A stretch of 64,000 nt of DNA. Source: Thalassolituus sp. UBA674. Its GTDB lineage: Bacteria; Pseudomonadota; Gammaproteobacteria; Pseudomonadales; Oceanobacteraceae. The stretch is from contig DBNK01000027.1 of assembly GCA_002298335.1 (NCBI GenBank), forward strand, positions 62,001 through 126,000, read 5' to 3'. The translations under genes were made by a program, and so were the position numbers. Below are positions 56,990 through 64,000 of this stretch, piece by piece. The notes beneath the pieces were generated by a model. The model had not been told where the DNA came from and did no database searches. It saw nothing but the letters and a program-made list of their open reading frames with translations. Every line of letters begins with the position of its first letter. The first letter of the stretch is position 1.

Positions 56990-58003
56990 ATGCCAGCCCG
57001 CCAGCACCTGATCAGCACAGCCACCTTAACCGTGCTGCTGTCGCTGGCATCCTCACAGGCTCTGTCTGAAGACTCAGACAATACACCGCTGTCCTTCGTT
57101 GTGGTCGGCGACATGCCCTACAGCACCGCCGAAGAAGACGCTCTCAACGGCCCCATTTTCGCAGCCATTCAGACCTCGAAAACGCCTCTGCTGATTCACG
57201 TGGGCGATATCAAGTCCGGTGGTGATTCCTGCTCAAAAACCTTTTTTGAAATGCGTCACCGTCAATTGCTGAACCTGCTGCCCGGCCGTACCGTATACAC
57301 ACCCGGTGACAATGAATGGACCGACTGCGACCGCCTTACTCTGACACACCCGGTTTCTGAACTGGAAATGCTCGACGAAGTGCGCCAGCAGATCGTCCGG
57401 GATATGCCCGATTATCCCGCAGACTGGCACCTCAGAACCCAGCCCGGTTATCCGGAAAACAGCCTCTGGCAGCTGCACAATACCCAGTTTGTCACCCTGC
57501 ATCAGACCGGTACCAGCAACGGCCGCGTACAGATCCTAAAGAGCGATGAAGCAGACACCCTGAATCAGGTCGCAGCACGCGACTCCGCCAACCTCAGCTG
57601 GCTCACCCTAGCGTTTGAAAACGCCCGTAACAGCGCAGCAGACGCCCTCATCGTCAGCCATCATGCCGATATCACTCAGGTGAAATACAAAGATGTCGCC
57701 TGCAGCTCTGGCAATCCGCGGGAGTGCGACCCCTATCTGGCCTACCGCCAGCGCCTCAGCGAACTTGCCGCAGACTTCAAAGACGCCAGCGGCCAATTAA
57801 AACCGGTGCTTGTGATTCATGGCGACACCCACGAATACTGCATGGCAAAGGATATGGACGGCGAAAATATCTGGCGCCTGAACGCCTGGGGTGACTTCAA
57901 AGTACCGGCAGATGCCACACGGGTTGAGGTGAAGGCAGAAGATAAAGAAGCACCTTTCTCAGTTAAGACCCTGGTGCATGGGTTCACGCCGGAGGGGTGT
58001 TAG
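56990..58003 (+). CDS. Secreted metallophosphoesterase-like protein
   Basis: A 337-aa protein with a signal peptide (about residues 1-26, ending SQALSEDS) and calcineurin-type motifs: VVGDMPYST (first D), HVGDIKSGGD (D), TPGDNEWTDC (GDN), SHHADIT and HGDTHEYC (GDTH). A binuclear-metal phosphoesterase is likely; substrate unknown. Four to six cysteines suggest a periplasmic disulfide-bonded protein. A shared bidirectional terminator lies downstream. Confidence 0.82.
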   Translation: MPARQHLISTATLTVLLSLASSQALSEDSDNTPLSFVVVGDMPYSTAEEDALNGPIFAAIQTSKTPLLIHVGDIKSGGDSCSKTFFEMRHRQLLNLLPGRTVYTPGDNEWTDCDRLTLTHPVSELEMLDEVRQQIVRDMPDYPADWHLRTQPGYPENSLWQLHNTQFVTLHQTGTSNGRVQILKSDEADTLNQVAARDSANLSWLTLAFENARNSAADALIVSHHADITQVKYKDVACSSGNPRECDPYLAYRQRLSELAADFKDASGQLKPVLVIHGDTHEYCMAKDMDGENIWRLNAWGDFKVPADATRVEVKAEDKEAPFSVKTLVHGFTPEGC

Positions 58004-58100
58004 AGCTCATATCAGCCGGAGAACGACAGAAGCCAGAAACGGGCAAGCCAGATTTAAGTGTGCCCTCGGTTGCACACGAAGTGATATCCAACCCAATAAA

Positions 58101-58124
58101 AAAGAGCCCCGCAGGGCTCTTTTT
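58101..58124. terminator. Bidirectional intrinsic terminator
   Basis: AAAGAGCCC-CGCA-GGGCTCTTT with A-run before and T-run after, between the convergent phosphoesterase (+) and purA (-) genes. Confidence 0.88.
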
Positions 58125-58146
58125 GAATCAACATCAGCGTCTGCAA

Positions 58147-59439
58147 TCAGATACTGAAGCTGTGACGCAGAACGATGGTCTCTTCGCGGTCAGGGCCGGT
58201 GGAGATGATATCGATCGGTGCTTCAATGGCGTCTTCAATAAAGCGGATGTAGGCACGGGCGTTGTCCGGCAGGTCGGCCATGCTGCGTGCGCCGAAAGTC
58301 GTTTCCTTCCAGCCCGGCAGGTCTTTGTAGACCGGTTTGATTTTGCAGAACTGGTCGGCACTGGCCGGGACGTTCAGGCGGTTGCCGTTCTCGTCTTCAT
58401 AACCCACACACACGCGGATGGTGTCCAGACCGTCGAGCACGTCGAGCTTGGTCAGACAGATGGTGTTGATGGAGTTCACACGGATGGAGTGCTTCACCAG
58501 CATGGCATCGAACCAGCCACAACGGCGTGCACGGCCGGTGGTGGTGCCTTTTTCGTTACCTTTTACCGACAGATGCTCGCCGACTTTGTCGAACAGTTCG
58601 GTCGGGAACGGGCCTGAGCCTACGCGGGTGGTGTAGGCTTTGGTGATCCCCAGGATCTGGTCCAGATACAGCGGGCCGACGCCGGAACCGGTCGCGACAC
58701 CACCGGCGGTGGTGTTGGATGAGGTTACGAACGGGTAGGTACCGTGGTCGATGTCCAGCAGTGTGCCCTGGGCACCTTCGAACATGATGTCACCGCCGCT
58801 CAGGCGCACGCTGTGCACCAGATCGACCGCGTCTACAACGATGTCTTTGATCTGTGCCGCCCAGTCCAGTGCCGCAGCCAGTGTGTCTTCATAGCTGACC
58901 GCATCCACACCGTAGTAATTGGTGAGTACGAAGTTATGGTATTCCATCACTTCTTTCAGCTTGTCGGCAAATTCCGGCTGGTACATGTCACCAACGCGCA
59001 GACCGCGACGGCTGACCTTGTCTTCATACGCCGGGCCGATACCGCGGCCGGTAGTACCGATTTTGTCGTTGCCGCGTTTGATTTCACGGGCCTGGTCCAG
59101 TGCCGCGTGGTACGGCATGATCAGCGGACAGGCGTGGGAAACACGCAGACGCTCCATCACAGGTACGCCACGGGCTTCCAGTGCGTTAATTTCTTTCAGC
59201 AGTGCATCCGGCGCCAGTACCACACCGTTACCAATCACGCAGGTCACGCCATCACGCAGGATACCGGACGGGATCAGGTGCAGTGCGGTTTTTTCACCGT
59301 TGATCACCAGTGTATGACCGGCGTTATGGCCGCCCTGAAAACGTACGACGGCGGCTGCTTTTTCGGTCAGCAGGTCAACGATTTTACCTTTCCCTTCGTC
59401 ACCCCACTGGGTGCCGAGGACAACAACATTTTTACCCAT
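58147..59439 (-). CDS. purA: Adenylosuccinate synthetase
   Basis: A 430-aa PurA: VVVLGTQWGDEGKGKIVD (GTP loop), NAGHTLV, GTTGRGIGPAYEDK and the GARSMADLP region. It makes adenylosuccinate from IMP, aspartate and GTP. The ATG at 59439 is preferred over an upstream TTG (59454), with length near E. coli PurA (432 aa). It follows hisZ as in other gammaproteobacteria. Confidence 0.96.
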   Translation of the reverse strand: MGKNVVVLGTQWGDEGKGKIVDLLTEKAAAVVRFQGGHNAGHTLVINGEKTALHLIPSGILRDGVTCVIGNGVVLAPDALLKEINALEARGVPVMERLRVSHACPLIMPYHAALDQAREIKRGNDKIGTTGRGIGPAYEDKVSRRGLRVGDMYQPEFADKLKEVMEYHNFVLTNYYGVDAVSYEDTLAAALDWAAQIKDIVVDAVDLVHSVRLSGGDIMFEGAQGTLLDIDHGTYPFVTSSNTTAGGVATGSGVGPLYLDQILGITKAYTTRVGSGPFPTELFDKVGEHLSVKGNEKGTTTGRARRCGWFDAMLVKHSIRVNSINTICLTKLDVLDGLDTIRVCVGYEDENGNRLNVPASADQFCKIKPVYKDLPGWKETTFGARSMADLPDNARAYIRFIEDAIEAPIDIISTGPDREETIVLRHSFSI

Positions 59440-59457
59440 GGTGTTTGTTCCCAATTA

Positions 59458-60624
59458 TCAGGCGGAAGTCAGCTGCCACTGACCATCAATAAGTTGCAGA
59501 CGCTGATCGCAGGGGATGTCGTCTTCATTCAGTTGTACCAGCACGCGTTTGCCTTCGCTGCGCAGCTGCTGGATGGTCTGCCACAGTGCCGGGTCATCCG
59601 ACACCGGGGCAGATACGCAAAGTTTTTCACCGGCGTTGCGCTGACCAAGGCGCGCCAGCACCTTGAGGTCAGCACTGAAACCGGTGGCCGGACGGGCACG
59701 GCCGAACACCGCACCAGTTTCGTCGTAACGGCCACCCTGTGCTACGGCATCGCCATAACCGGGGACATACGCCGCAAACACCAGACCCGTATGGTAATCA
59801 TAGCCGCGCAGTTCGGTCAGATCACAGGTCATGCTGATCTCCGGAAAGCGCTGACTCAGACGGTCAGTCACTTCACGGAGGTAACCAATTTCTTCAGCGG
59901 TATCCGGTACCAGCCCCTGAAGTTCGTTCAGACGCTCTTTCAGTGAAGCGGTACTGCCCTGCAGATCCGCCAGCACAGAGAAGGCCTGAATCAGGGTCTG
60001 ATCAGACAGATTCGTTTTCAGCCAGCCGCGGGTGTCACTGCTGCAACGCAGCTTCAACAGATCCGACAGTTCATTCAGCTGGCTGTCAGTCAGTTCTGCT
60101 GCTGACGCCAGAATGCGGAACAGGCCAACATTGCCGATATCCAGGTGCACACTGCTGATGCCACTCTGTTCGAGCAGACTCAGCATCACGCTGATGATCT
60201 CAACATCCGCACGGATGCCCGCTTCGCCATAAAGTTCGGCGCCGATCTGGGTCGGCGTGCGGCTGGCCAGCAGTGAACCCGGCTTGGTATGGAACACTGT
60301 CCGGCAGTAGCTCAGGCGGCTGATGCCCTCCGGTGCCAGACTGTGAGCATCGATACGGGCAACCTGTGGCGTGGTATCGGCGCTCAGCCCCATCAGGCGG
60401 CCGGACAGCTGGTCAGTCACCTTGAAGGTTTTCAGATCCAGATCTTTGCCGGTGCCGGTCAGCAGGGAATCGAGATATTCCAGTGCTGGCGGGATGACCA
60501 GGTCATAACCGCAGTTATCCAGGTAATCCAGCAGGTGGCGGCGAAGTTGTTCGATACTTCTGGCCTGCGGTGGCAGAATTTCATCAATACCATCCGGCAA
60601 CAGCCAGCGGTCGGCGTTTGTCAT
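59458..60624 (-). CDS. hisZ: ATP phosphoribosyltransferase regulatory subunit
   Basis: A 388-aa HisRS-like protein without the full aminoacylation motifs: LPDGIDEILPPQARSIEQLR, DLKTFKVTDQLSGRLMGLSA and GGRYDETGAVFGRARPATGF. HisZ activates short-form HisG in histidine synthesis; HisG is not in the window. The purA-hisZ order is found in pseudomonads. Confidence 0.94.
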   Translation of the reverse strand: MTNADRWLLPDGIDEILPPQARSIEQLRRHLLDYLDNCGYDLVIPPALEYLDSLLTGTGKDLDLKTFKVTDQLSGRLMGLSADTTPQVARIDAHSLAPEGISRLSYCRTVFHTKPGSLLASRTPTQIGAELYGEAGIRADVEIISVMLSLLEQSGISSVHLDIGNVGLFRILASAAELTDSQLNELSDLLKLRCSSDTRGWLKTNLSDQTLIQAFSVLADLQGSTASLKERLNELQGLVPDTAEEIGYLREVTDRLSQRFPEISMTCDLTELRGYDYHTGLVFAAYVPGYGDAVAQGGRYDETGAVFGRARPATGFSADLKVLARLGQRNAGEKLCVSAPVSDDPALWQTIQQLRSEGKRVLVQLNEDDIPCDQRLQLIDGQWQLTSA

Positions 60625-60658
60625 CTTCCAGCCTCAGGGCCTGCGTGCAGACGCAGAC

Positions 60659-60859
60659 TCAATTGTTAATCAGATAAAGCAGGGCCAGCCCGATCAGCAT
60701 ACTGCTGAGACCCATCATCCGCATGGTGCGGTTGTCGGTTCTGGCCAGCATGGCGACCATACGCCGCCAGCGCGAAGGATACAGGAAAGGCAGAATGCCT
60801 TCGATGATAAATACCAGGCTGATGGCCAGTGCCAGCTCATGCCAGAGATCGGTGTTCAA
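60659..60859 (-). CDS. DUF2065 membrane protein, 66 aa
   Basis: A 66-aa protein with two membrane segments (MNTDLWHELALAISLVFIIE start, and MRMMGLSSMLIGLALLYLIN end). DUF2065 proteins regularly sit between hflC and hisZ/purA, as here. Function unknown. Confidence 0.9.
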   Translation of the reverse strand: MNTDLWHELALAISLVFIIEGILPFLYPSRWRRMVAMLARTDNRTMRMMGLSSMLIGLALLYLINN

Positions 60860-61008
60860 AGAATGCCCCTGTGCCCTGTGTCACCGGCCCGCAGTACCGG
60901 CATACCGGCGAACAGACCGCACAAAAAAACCGGGACATCTGCCCGGTTTCTGTGATTTTACCAAAGCCGCACCCGAATGGGTACATTCAGGGGCGGCTGC
61001 TGACGCAG

Positions 61009-61878
61009 TTACTTGCCTTTCGCGTCCTTCAGGTAGCGGAAGAAGTCGCTGTCAGGCTCCAGCAGCAGCATGTCGCCACTGTTGAAGGTCTCGGTGTAGG
61101 CCTTGAGACTGCGGGTAAAGGAATAGAACTCCGGGTTTTTATTGAAGGCCGAAGCATAGATACCTGCCGCTTCAGCGTCCCCTTCACCACGGATGCGCTC
61201 GGCATCACGGTAAGCTTCGGCTTCGATGACGGTCTTCTGACGGTCGGCGTCCGCTTCGATCCCTTCCGCCAGCTCTTTACCCTGCGAACGGATCTCACGG
61301 GACTCACGGCCACGTTCCGCCGACATACGGTCATAGACGTTGTTGCTCAGCTCGTCCGGCAGGTCAATGGCCTTAACGCGCACGTCCAGCACTTCGATGC
61401 CCAGTTCAAACTGAGTTTCGGTATTCAGCTGGGCGGTGAGCTTGGTCATCAGCTGATCACGCTCACCGGAAACAACCTCATACATACTGCGCGCGGCGAT
61501 TTCATCACGCAGGCCTTTGTTGACCAGGTTTTCCAGCAGGGCTTCGGCACGGCGACGGTCACCGGATGAGGCCTGGTAGTAAGCCCGCACGTCTTTAATG
61601 CGCCATTTGGCATAGGAATCGACGATCACGTATTTCTTACCGGACGTCAGGAAACGCTGCGGATTGGTATCCAGCGTCAGGACCCGGGCATCAAAGCGTT
61701 TCACGGTTTCCATGAAAGGCACCTTCCAGTCGAGACCCGGTGACATGTCGGCATCCACGATCTGACCGAATTTCAGTTTGATGGCACGTTCAGTTTCTTT
61801 AACGATCACCAGCGACTGACTCAGTGCCAGGACAATAACGGCAACCGCAATCAGAAAACTTAATACTCTGGCAGACAT
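61009..61878 (-). CDS. hflC: HflC, FtsH protease regulator
   Basis: A 289-aa SPFH protein: N-terminal membrane anchor (LSFLIAVAVIVLALSQSLVI), VKETERAIKLKFGQIVDADM, and a C-terminal coiled coil (SRGRESREI-like AERGRESREIRSQGKELAEG). It forms the HflKC cage around FtsH. Stop at 61009; start at 61878 overlaps the hflK stop. Confidence 0.95.
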   Translation of the reverse strand: MSARVLSFLIAVAVIVLALSQSLVIVKETERAIKLKFGQIVDADMSPGLDWKVPFMETVKRFDARVLTLDTNPQRFLTSGKKYVIVDSYAKWRIKDVRAYYQASSGDRRRAEALLENLVNKGLRDEIAARSMYEVVSGERDQLMTKLTAQLNTETQFELGIEVLDVRVKAIDLPDELSNNVYDRMSAERGRESREIRSQGKELAEGIEADADRQKTVIEAEAYRDAERIRGEGDAEAAGIYASAFNKNPEFYSFTRSLKAYTETFNSGDMLLLEPDSDFFRYLKDAKGK

Positions 61879-63050
61879 TAACGACCCTCCCGGCGTGTGG
61901 TGCTGGTTGAATTCTGACGGGCGCGCAGTTCACTCAGAACCTGATCGGTCAGACGCGAAATATCACTCTGGCTCATAGCACCGGCCTGTCCGCTGACGGT
62001 CTGCACCTGACGGGTCAGCTGATCCAGAGGCAGATACATCATGTTGTTACCACCCTCGACATCCACCAGGACTTTGGACGACCTTGTGTACACTTCTGTG
62101 ATGGCATCAATGTACAGACGCTCACGGGTCACCTGCGGCGCCTTGTTGTATTCGGTCAGCAGCTTCTCGAAACGTTCCGCTTCACCTTCCGCGCGGGCTA
62201 TCACTCGGTCTTTGTAGGCGCGGGCTTCTTCCATCTGACGCTGGGCACGACCACGGGCCTCAGGTACCACGGAGTTGGCGTAGGCTTCGGCATCGTTGAT
62301 GTAGCGGTCTTTATCCTGCTTGGCGCGCTGCACATCGTCGAACGCTTCTTTCACAGCCGCAGGCGGTGTGGCGCCCTTGATGTTGGCGTTGGTCAGCGTG
62401 ATACCGGTTTCGTATTCATCCAGGTAATTCTGCAGACGGGCTTTTACGCCTTCGGCGAGAACCACACGTCCTGTGGTCAGGATCAGGTCCATTTCGGTCG
62501 AACCGACTTCATGACGCAGCGCGCTTTCCGCAGCAGAAGCCAGACTGGCTTCCGGGTTTTCCACACGCAGAGCGTACGACACAGGATCAGTCACACGGTA
62601 CTGAACGTTGAGCTGCACTTCGACGATGTTCTCGTCTTCGGTCAGCATGCTTTCACGCAGTTCAGTTTCGCGCACACGGGTGGCGTTCACTTTGATCACA
62701 TCTTCAATGATCGGAATGCGGAAACGCAGACCCGGCATTTCAGTACGTTCGTACTTACCGGTACGCAGGACCACACCACGCTCCTGTTCATCCAGGGTGT
62801 AGACGGAACTCAGGGCCAGGAAGACAGCGCCGACAATGGCGAGGACGATTATGAAGCCCCAGAAACCACCGTCGCCGTTACCGGACGGTTTATTACCACC
62901 GAACATAGAACCGAGTTTATCCAGCAGTTTACGGATGGCTTCATCCAGATCCGGTGGCTGATTTCCGCCGCCACCATTATTATTGTTCCCACGGTTTTTA
63001 TTTCCCCAAGGGTCCTTGGGGTTATTTCCCCCAGGCTCATTCCAGGCCAT
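61878..63050 (-). CDS. hflK: HflK, FtsH protease regulator
   Basis: A 390-aa SPFH protein: glycine/asparagine-rich N-terminus (NNPKDPWGNKNRGNNNNGGG), membrane segment (FIIVLAIVGAVFLALSSVYT), DEQERGVVLRTGKYERTEMPG, and coiled coil. It pairs with HflC, overlapping by one base. The hflX-hflK-hflC order is standard. Confidence 0.96.
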   Translation of the reverse strand: MAWNEPGGNNPKDPWGNKNRGNNNNGGGGNQPPDLDEAIRKLLDKLGSMFGGNKPSGNGDGGFWGFIIVLAIVGAVFLALSSVYTLDEQERGVVLRTGKYERTEMPGLRFRIPIIEDVIKVNATRVRETELRESMLTEDENIVEVQLNVQYRVTDPVSYALRVENPEASLASAAESALRHEVGSTEMDLILTTGRVVLAEGVKARLQNYLDEYETGITLTNANIKGATPPAAVKEAFDDVQRAKQDKDRYINDAEAYANSVVPEARGRAQRQMEEARAYKDRVIARAEGEAERFEKLLTEYNKAPQVTRERLYIDAITEVYTRSSKVLVDVEGGNNMMYLPLDQLTRQVQTVSGQAGAMSQSDISRLTDQVLSELRARQNSTSTTRREGR

Positions 63051-63188
63051 ATTTTACTCCAGCCGTGTGCAAGTCTGTTCTGGCCTGATGCATCTTCCAG
63101 GCCGGGTCGGTGAGCATGATAGCCCATTTCAGAGTGAGGGACAGCCCGGATTTCCCGGGTTCCGGGACCTGTTCCCGGTGAGACGCGC

Positions 63189-64000
63189 TCACCAGGGATC
63201 AGACGGGACGCTGATAAAACGTTCTTCTCGGACACCGGCACGGGCCAATACCCGGCGGAAGTCCTGCAGCTGCATCCTTACCTGTAATTTCATGCCGCCA
63301 TCATCCCCGAAAGTTTCCTCGCGGACAGCTCCTTCTTCGTAAAGAAGTGCACGCAGGCGGGCATCGTCCGGATTGAGGCTGAGGTCGGCTTCAAACAGTT
63401 CCTGCCCCAGCAGGCCGGCAATGCCTTCAAGCAGGCCACTGAAGCCCTGTTGTTCGCGTGCCGATAACCACACCACCGCCGGGTCGCCATGTTCATTGCA
63501 GTCCAGGCGGGCCTGTGCGGCCGGGATCAGATCAATTTTGTTGTACACCCTCAGCTGCGGCAGCGCATCGGCACCGATTTCACGCAGTACCTTTTCCACT
63601 TCACGGATATTGCCATCACGTTCCGGGCTGGCGGCATCGATCACGTGCAGCAGCAGATCGGCTTCAGCGGCTTCCTGCAGAGTGGCACGGAATGCCTCAA
63701 CCAGTTTATGCGGCAGATGACGGATAAAACCCACCGTATCGGCCAGCACCACTTCACCCAGATCCGGCACCTGCAGACGGCGCAGAGTCGGATCGAGGGT
63801 AGCGAACAGCTGGTCAGCCGCGTACACCTCTGACGTGGTCAGGGCATTAAACAGGGTGGATTTACCGGCGTTGGTATAACCAACAATTGCAACAGTCGGT
63901 ACTTCGGAGCGCTTACGCGCACGGCGGTTAAGATCGCGCTGAGCGCGGACTTTCTCGAGTCGGGCATTAATATTTTTTACCCGTTCACGCAGCAGACGAC
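63189..64000 (-). CDS. hflX: GTPase HflX (partial, N-terminus outside window)
   Basis: The last 270 codons of a leftward gene that runs off the right edge. The GTPase G1 loop GYTNAGKSTLFNAL and the G3/G4 motifs LADTVGFIRHLPHKL and NKIDL are visible, preceded by an Arg-rich helical linker (RVKNINARLEKVRAQRDLNR). HflX binds the ribosome and rescues stalled subunits. The 138-bp gap to hflK shows no gene. Confidence 0.95.
   Translation of the reverse strand, partial: RLLRERVKNINARLEKVRAQRDLNRRARKRSEVPTVAIVGYTNAGKSTLFNALTTSEVYAADQLFATLDPTLRRLQVPDLGEVVLADTVGFIRHLPHKLVEAFRATLQEAAEADLLLHVIDAASPERDGNIREVEKVLREIGADALPQLRVYNKIDLIPAAQARLDCNEHGDPAVVWLSAREQQGFSGLLEGIAGLLGQELFEADLSLNPDDARLRALLYEEGAVREETFGDDGGMKLQVRMQLQDFRRVLARAGVREERFISVPSDPW

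Noticed and set aside
1..64000. CRISPR arrays, tRNA or rRNA genes
   Set aside because: No regularly spaced direct repeats with spacers, no tRNA cloverleaf-like segments and no rRNA sequence were noticed on reading; an automated scan was not possible.

Overview
The window is chromosomal DNA from a gammaproteobacterium, most like an Oceanospirillales-type marine relative of Pseudomonas. The host half keeps Pseudomonas-like blocks: dksA-gluQ-cbrA-cbrB-[sRNA]-pcnB-folK-panB-panC-panD-pgi, and purA-hisZ-(DUF2065)-hflC-hflK-hflX. No rRNA, tRNA or CRISPR array was seen. The taxonomic call is inference from gene content and order.

Region 1 (1 to about 22.5 kb) is most of a Mu-like transposable prophage that continues off the left edge. 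A divergent control region at 10.95-11.05 kb separates a leftward early operon from a rightward repressor operon. The early operon runs Ner-like regulator, DUF3102-like protein, MuA-type DDE transposase, MuB-type ATPase, about a dozen small genes (DUF3164, DUF2786, zinc ribbons, a tiny P-loop protein), GemA and Mor. The repressor operon runs repressor, DUF4124 secreted protein, and a 329-aa protein followed by a 4-TM protein that resembles lambda RexA/RexB in layout. A leftward fibre/lysis cassette follows (13.8-16.5 kb), then a rightward head block (small and large terminase, portal fused to MuF, gpG) that ends next to host polB. The Mu-I-like protease, which normally follows gpG, is instead at the far left on the other strand. 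The prophage therefore looks rearranged by inversion. The protease and lysis operons share one dyad motif upstream, a candidate late-activator site.

Region 2 (22.5-28 kb): polB, a small pentapeptide-repeat protein, a candidate Fur-controlled sRNA, a Rieske protein, sfsA and an aminotransferase.

Region 3 (28-39.3 kb): dksA, gluQ, a cbrX-like small membrane ORF, the CbrA/CbrB two-component system, pcnB, folK and panBCD. The 1-kb gap between cbrB and pcnB holds two consecutive CrcZ/CrcY-type sRNA genes. Each has its own sigma-54 promoter, upstream TGTTAC/GTAACA half-sites, A-rich ARN repeats in hairpin loops, and an intrinsic terminator. This is the strongest regulatory find in the window: a CbrAB carbon-catabolite circuit with two decoy RNAs side by side.

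Region 4 (39.4-47.8 kb): pgi, the methionine-salvage operon mtnA-mtnB-mtnD-mtnC, a hemolysin III family protein, two tandem single-TM paralogues (one frameshifted), a tautomerase-like protein and D-lactate dehydrogenase.

Region 5 (47.8-64 kb): a TonB-dependent receptor with a Fur-like operator, an AbgT transporter, the formaldehyde detoxification pair (S-formylglutathione hydrolase, AdhC) with a divergent LysR regulator, a GNAT-nitrilase fusion, a repeat-rich intergenic region, a secreted metallophosphoesterase-like protein, purA, hisZ, hflC, hflK and the 3' part of hflX.
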